Position numbers and translations under genes: made by a program | In this document: positions 60,965 through 64,000 of the stretch, one piece after another | Layout: every line of letters starts with the position of its first letter | Position numbering within the stretch: position 1 is the first letter of the stretch | Notes under the pieces: model-generated | The model's input: the letters and a program-made list of their open reading frames with translations, nothing else | Database searches by the model: none | What the model was told of the DNA's origin: nothing | NCBI GenBank assembly: GCA_039028975.1 | Contig: JBCCHB010000047.1 | Coordinates: 1 to 64,000 of the forward strand | Source: JAHBNG01 sp039028975 | GTDB taxonomy: Bacteria; Chloroflexota; Anaerolineae; Caldilineales; Caldilineaceae | DNA length: 64,000 bases | Direction of reading: 5' to 3'

Positions 60965-63900
60965 GATTTTCATCAGCTTCTCATTTTACGCCCAAAATCA
61001 GCAACGCTACGAATGCTATCCGTCATCTTTTTCGCCCTTTTGTGCTTGATTGCCGTAAACATAGTTATTGGTGGGACATGGAATGATAAATCCGCCTCAA
61101 CCTATGCTCAGGGTACTTATGACTGCACCACGGTCACGGAAGTGCCTCAAGAGGAGTGCCAAGCGCTGGTCACGTTATATAACGGCACGGATGGCGAGAG
61201 TTGGACCAATAATTCAAACTGGTTGACGACAGATACACCGTGTGACTGGCACGGTGTGAGCTGCCGCAGCGGGCGTTTACTTTGGCTCAATCTGTCCGAT
61301 AACAACCTAAATGGTATGCTCCCGCTTGAATTGGGAAATTTCGAATTCCTCACCAGTCTTGGGCTTCACGATAACCAATTGACTGGTCCCATTCCAGATG
61401 GACTCTCTGGACTAACGAATCTACTTACCTTGAGCCTTTCGAATAATCAACTGACAGGTACAATTCCTTCTAGTCTCAGCACGATGACGACCCTGAAGGT
61501 TATGGAGTTAAATAATAATAAGCTGATGGGAGAAATCCCGGCTGAACTGGGTGATCTGCTAAACCTCGAAGTTCTCCACCTGTGTGAGAATCAGTTAACA
61601 GGTGTGATCCCAACTGCATTGAGCGAACTCTCTCAACTTGTCGATTTGTGTTTACATACCAACTTTTTGACCGGCTCGGTTCCACCTGAATTAGCAGATC
61701 TGACCGCATTGGAGAGTCTTCAGCTACAGCACAATCTATTGAGTGAAGGAATTCCACCAGATCTCGGGGCAATGAACAATCTTCGATTCTTATACCTGAA
61801 TAATAACCTGCTGAGTGGCAAGATTCCGTCCGCATTAGCCAATATGATAAATTTGGAACAGCTTTACCTTCATGTCAATCAATTAAGTGGAGAGATTCCC
61901 AATGAACTTGGCAACCTAACAAACTTAACTGAGCTTCGTTTACCCACAAACGAACTTAGTGGGTCGATTCCTTCTGCCCTTGGTTCGCTCTCTAAGTTAT
62001 CTGTCTTCGATCTTTCACATAATGATCTTTCCAGCACCATACCTCCGGAGCTAGGAAATCTTCCCGAATTAACTCACTTGTTTTTAAATAACAATCGTTT
62101 AGCCGGTTCCATACCCTTAACGCTAGGGGCTTTATCCAATCTTAAGGAACTCAATCTTGGCAACAATCAATTATCCGGTTCAATTCCACCAACCATAGGT
62201 AACTTACCCAACCTACGGCTTTTATTTCTGTATCATAATCAATTGACAAACGAGGTTCCACTCGAACTAGGTAATTTGAAACAATTGCAGCTACTACAGC
62301 TACATGGCAATCAGCTAGCGGGTGAGATTCCCACAGTGTTGGAAAATCTATCAATGCTCAAGGTGCTCTATTTGCATAGCAATGAGTTTACAGGAACGAT
62401 TCCTTCTACGCTCGGTAACCTATCACAATTAGAGTGGTTGAGCGTTAGTGATAATCAATTAACTGGTACAGTTCCATCAGAGTTGGGGCAATTATCGCAG
62501 CTGACTACCCTTTGGTTGAGTGATAATCCACTGAATGAGCAATTGCCTGAGGAATTCATCTCTCTTCAGGCTCTGAACGATTTACAATATGATCGAACAA
62601 ATATCTGTGTACCGGATACAGAGGAGTTTCGTATCTGGCTAAATGCCATTGATGATGTCTCACGCACCGGCCTCATCTGTCCTCCCCAAAAAGATTCCGA
62701 CGCCAGCAACGACTGCACCACCGCCTCTCCCATCTCCGGCCACGGCGTTGCCCAAAACCACAATTTCTCATCTCAGGAGGACGAAGACTGGTTCCAATTT
62801 GAGGCCACGTCCAATACTCGATATGTGGTAAGGGCCGATATTCCTAGCGGCTCTCAAGCAGACGCAAACATCGATATCTTCGATGACTGTGATGGAACAA
62901 TTCTTGACGAACAGGATTTGAGCTTTGCACCCTTTGTGGAAATCCGCTTTACGGCGCTAACCAGCGGTACCCACTATCTGAAGCTGACCCACAATACGGC
63001 GGTCACGGCCACCGACACCATGAGCTATTCACTTTCCGTTCGCCCCGTATCGGCCAATACACCAACACACAATGCCCTCATTGTGGTGGCCGGCGCAATC
63101 AAGGACGATGATCCGGTGCAACCCTACATCTATCAAGTGACGGACAAGGTACGGGAAGTATTTATGCGCCACGACTATGCTGCAGAGCAGATCCGCTATC
63201 TAGCAGCGGATCCAACCCATGAAGATGTGGACGCCTTTGCCAGTACAGCGAATCTAGAGCAGGCTATCACAGCTTGGGCAGCAGATAAGGTTAGCGCAGA
63301 GGGTATGCTGACCATCTACCTGATGGACCACGGTAACAAGGAGCAGATCTATTTAGATAAGCGACAGCAGCAGTGGGTGACGCCAGAGCAGCTCGATCAA
63401 TGGCTGGAAATAGTAGAAACCAAGCATCCTGGTTTACAAGTTAACATTATTATCGAAGCCTGCTATTCGGGGAGCTTTATTAGCAAACCCCAAACCTTGA
63501 GCAAACCTGGTCGGGTGATCATTGCTTCCACCAATGATGCAAGTCTGGCCTGGACCTCCCGGGAAGGTGGGGCTATCTTCTCAGATCGGTTCCTAGCAGA
63601 GCTGGATCGCAAGGCCAGCCTGGATGCCAGCTTTCGAATTGCCCAAAGCGCCGCTCTCACATTCCAACCTTCCCAAGTTGCTTGGCTGGACGCGGACGGC
63701 AACGGCATTCCCAATCAAACAACCGACTATACTGTTGCTTCCCAGCGCGGTCTGGGGGTGGCTAATCCGTTGGAACCTATCCTGTGGCGACCGTCAATCT
63801 TTACGGCTCATGGTCCAGATGAGATTCAGAATGGCAATGGTCTGCTGCGAGCTAGAGTACAGGATGATATAGAAGTCAAGGACGTTTGGGCCATCATCTA

Positions 63901-64000
63901 TCCGCCCAGCTATCGACCACCCACCGAAGGCGAGGCGCTTATACGAGACGAGGATTTCCCAGCCATTTCAACCGTCCAACTCCTTGCCGATCAGGACGAT
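60962..64000 (+). CDS. Exported LRR-C13 peptidase, 3' end outside the window
   Basis: The frame is open from ATG 60962 to the end of the window (1013 codons, no stop). A hydrophobic segment (MLSVIFFALLCLIAVNIVIGG, about 18-38) is followed by the plant-like LRR cap (VPQEECQALVTLYNGTDGESW, TPCDWHGVSC) and about twenty LRRs (about 53-570). A pre-peptidase-like domain follows (about 577-700), then the C13 domain with His790 (LMDHGN) and Cys834 (IEACYSGSF). The post-catalytic WLDADGNGIPN region and the Ig-like segment (VKDVWAIIYPPSYRPP) are still present. By comparison with its three neighbours only about 30-60 residues and the FLPL-type tail are missing. It is the simplest of the four, with no extra N-terminal propeller. 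Confidence 0.88.
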   Translation, partial: MDFHQLLILRPKSATLRMLSVIFFALLCLIAVNIVIGGTWNDKSASTYAQGTYDCTTVTEVPQEECQALVTLYNGTDGESWTNNSNWLTTDTPCDWHGVSCRSGRLLWLNLSDNNLNGMLPLELGNFEFLTSLGLHDNQLTGPIPDGLSGLTNLLTLSLSNNQLTGTIPSSLSTMTTLKVMELNNNKLMGEIPAELGDLLNLEVLHLCENQLTGVIPTALSELSQLVDLCLHTNFLTGSVPPELADLTALESLQLQHNLLSEGIPPDLGAMNNLRFLYLNNNLLSGKIPSALANMINLEQLYLHVNQLSGEIPNELGNLTNLTELRLPTNELSGSIPSALGSLSKLSVFDLSHNDLSSTIPPELGNLPELTHLFLNNNRLAGSIPLTLGALSNLKELNLGNNQLSGSIPPTIGNLPNLRLLFLYHNQLTNEVPLELGNLKQLQLLQLHGNQLAGEIPTVLENLSMLKVLYLHSNEFTGTIPSTLGNLSQLEWLSVSDNQLTGTVPSELGQLSQLTTLWLSDNPLNEQLPEEFISLQALNDLQYDRTNICVPDTEEFRIWLNAIDDVSRTGLICPPQKDSDASNDCTTASPISGHGVAQNHNFSSQEDEDWFQFEATSNTRYVVRADIPSGSQADANIDIFDDCDGTILDEQDLSFAPFVEIRFTALTSGTHYLKLTHNTAVTATDTMSYSLSVRPVSANTPTHNALIVVAGAIKDDDPVQPYIYQVTDKVREVFMRHDYAAEQIRYLAADPTHEDVDAFASTANLEQAITAWAADKVSAEGMLTIYLMDHGNKEQIYLDKRQQQWVTPEQLDQWLEIVETKHPGLQVNIIIEACYSGSFISKPQTLSKPGRVIIASTNDASLAWTSREGGAIFSDRFLAELDRKASLDASFRIAQSAALTFQPSQVAWLDADGNGIPNQTTDYTVASQRGLGVANPLEPILWRPSIFTAHGPDEIQNGNGLLRARVQDDIEVKDVWAIIYPPSYRPPTEGEALIRDEDFPAISTVQLLADQDD

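Noticed and set aside
8552..64000. Eukaryotic origin or contamination (RCC1, WD40, plant-like LRR, legumain-like domains)
   Set aside because: Genes are intronless with bacterial RBSs and signal peptides and are interleaved with F420 and sigma genes. These domains are known in Chloroflexota.

Overview
The window looks like a chromosomal segment of a member of the Chloroflexota (Caldilinea/Anaerolineae-like). This is inferred from four things: very large secreted repeat proteins with Pro/Thr-rich linkers and a short C-terminal '[LI]FLP[LF][VIL]' tail; clostripain-type peptidases; CHAT-domain proteins paired with sigma factors; and a bacterial coenzyme F420 gene set. No rRNA, tRNA, CRISPR array or intact insertion sequence was seen.

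Layout. (1) 1-6.8 kb, minus strand: two paralogous membrane-anchored 'tail-fibre-like' proteins, then a 1083-residue exported helical protein, with another minus-strand gene starting at the left edge. A VapC-type PIN-domain remnant lies at 127-273. (2) 6.8-7.7 kb: a helix-turn-helix protein, then a repeat-rich spacer. (3) 8.5-20.4 kb, minus: two giant exported clostripain-like (C11) peptidases, one with 28 RCC1 repeats and one with 12 NHL repeats. (4) 20.9-25.3 kb, minus: a TPR-CHAT protease overlapping a single gene that fuses a sigma factor to a zinc-finger anti-sigma module. (5) 25.5-26.0 kb: a frameshifted AAA-ATPase C-terminal remnant. (6) 26.1-32.7 kb: metabolic genes, namely cofC, cofD and an FbiB-C-like nitroreductase (minus), then an F420-type luciferase-family oxidoreductase, a small membrane protein, a DUF3891 protein and a fused FAD/[2Fe-2S] subunit of the xanthine/CO dehydrogenase family (plus). 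(7) 33.3-38.5 kb: a large exported subtilisin-like protease with a strong terminator. (8) 38.8-43.3 kb, plus: a second sigma / zinc-finger / TPR-CHAT module, here with sigma and anti-sigma as two ATGA-overlapping genes. (9) 43.6-64 kb, plus: an exported beta-propeller protein, then four consecutive exported proteins sharing plant-like LRRs, a pre-peptidase-like beta domain and a legumain-like (C13) peptidase. The four differ at the N-terminus (14 WD40 repeats; duplicated Ycf48-like propellers; LRR-Fn3-LRR; LRR only). The fourth runs off the right edge.

How the parts may work together (inference). Eight predicted caspase-fold (clan CD) cysteine peptidases (2 C11, 4 C13, 2 CHAT) and one S8 protease sit within 64 kb. 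The exported ones carry large binding scaffolds and probably act at the cell surface or outside. The two TPR-CHAT proteases are cytoplasmic and tied to sigma/anti-sigma pairs, which suggests a protease-gated transcription switch. By analogy with the Csx29-Csx30-sigma branch of type III-E CRISPR, but with no CRISPR parts here, such switches could control the neighbouring exported proteins. The F420 block appears to be ordinary metabolism set between the two modules.
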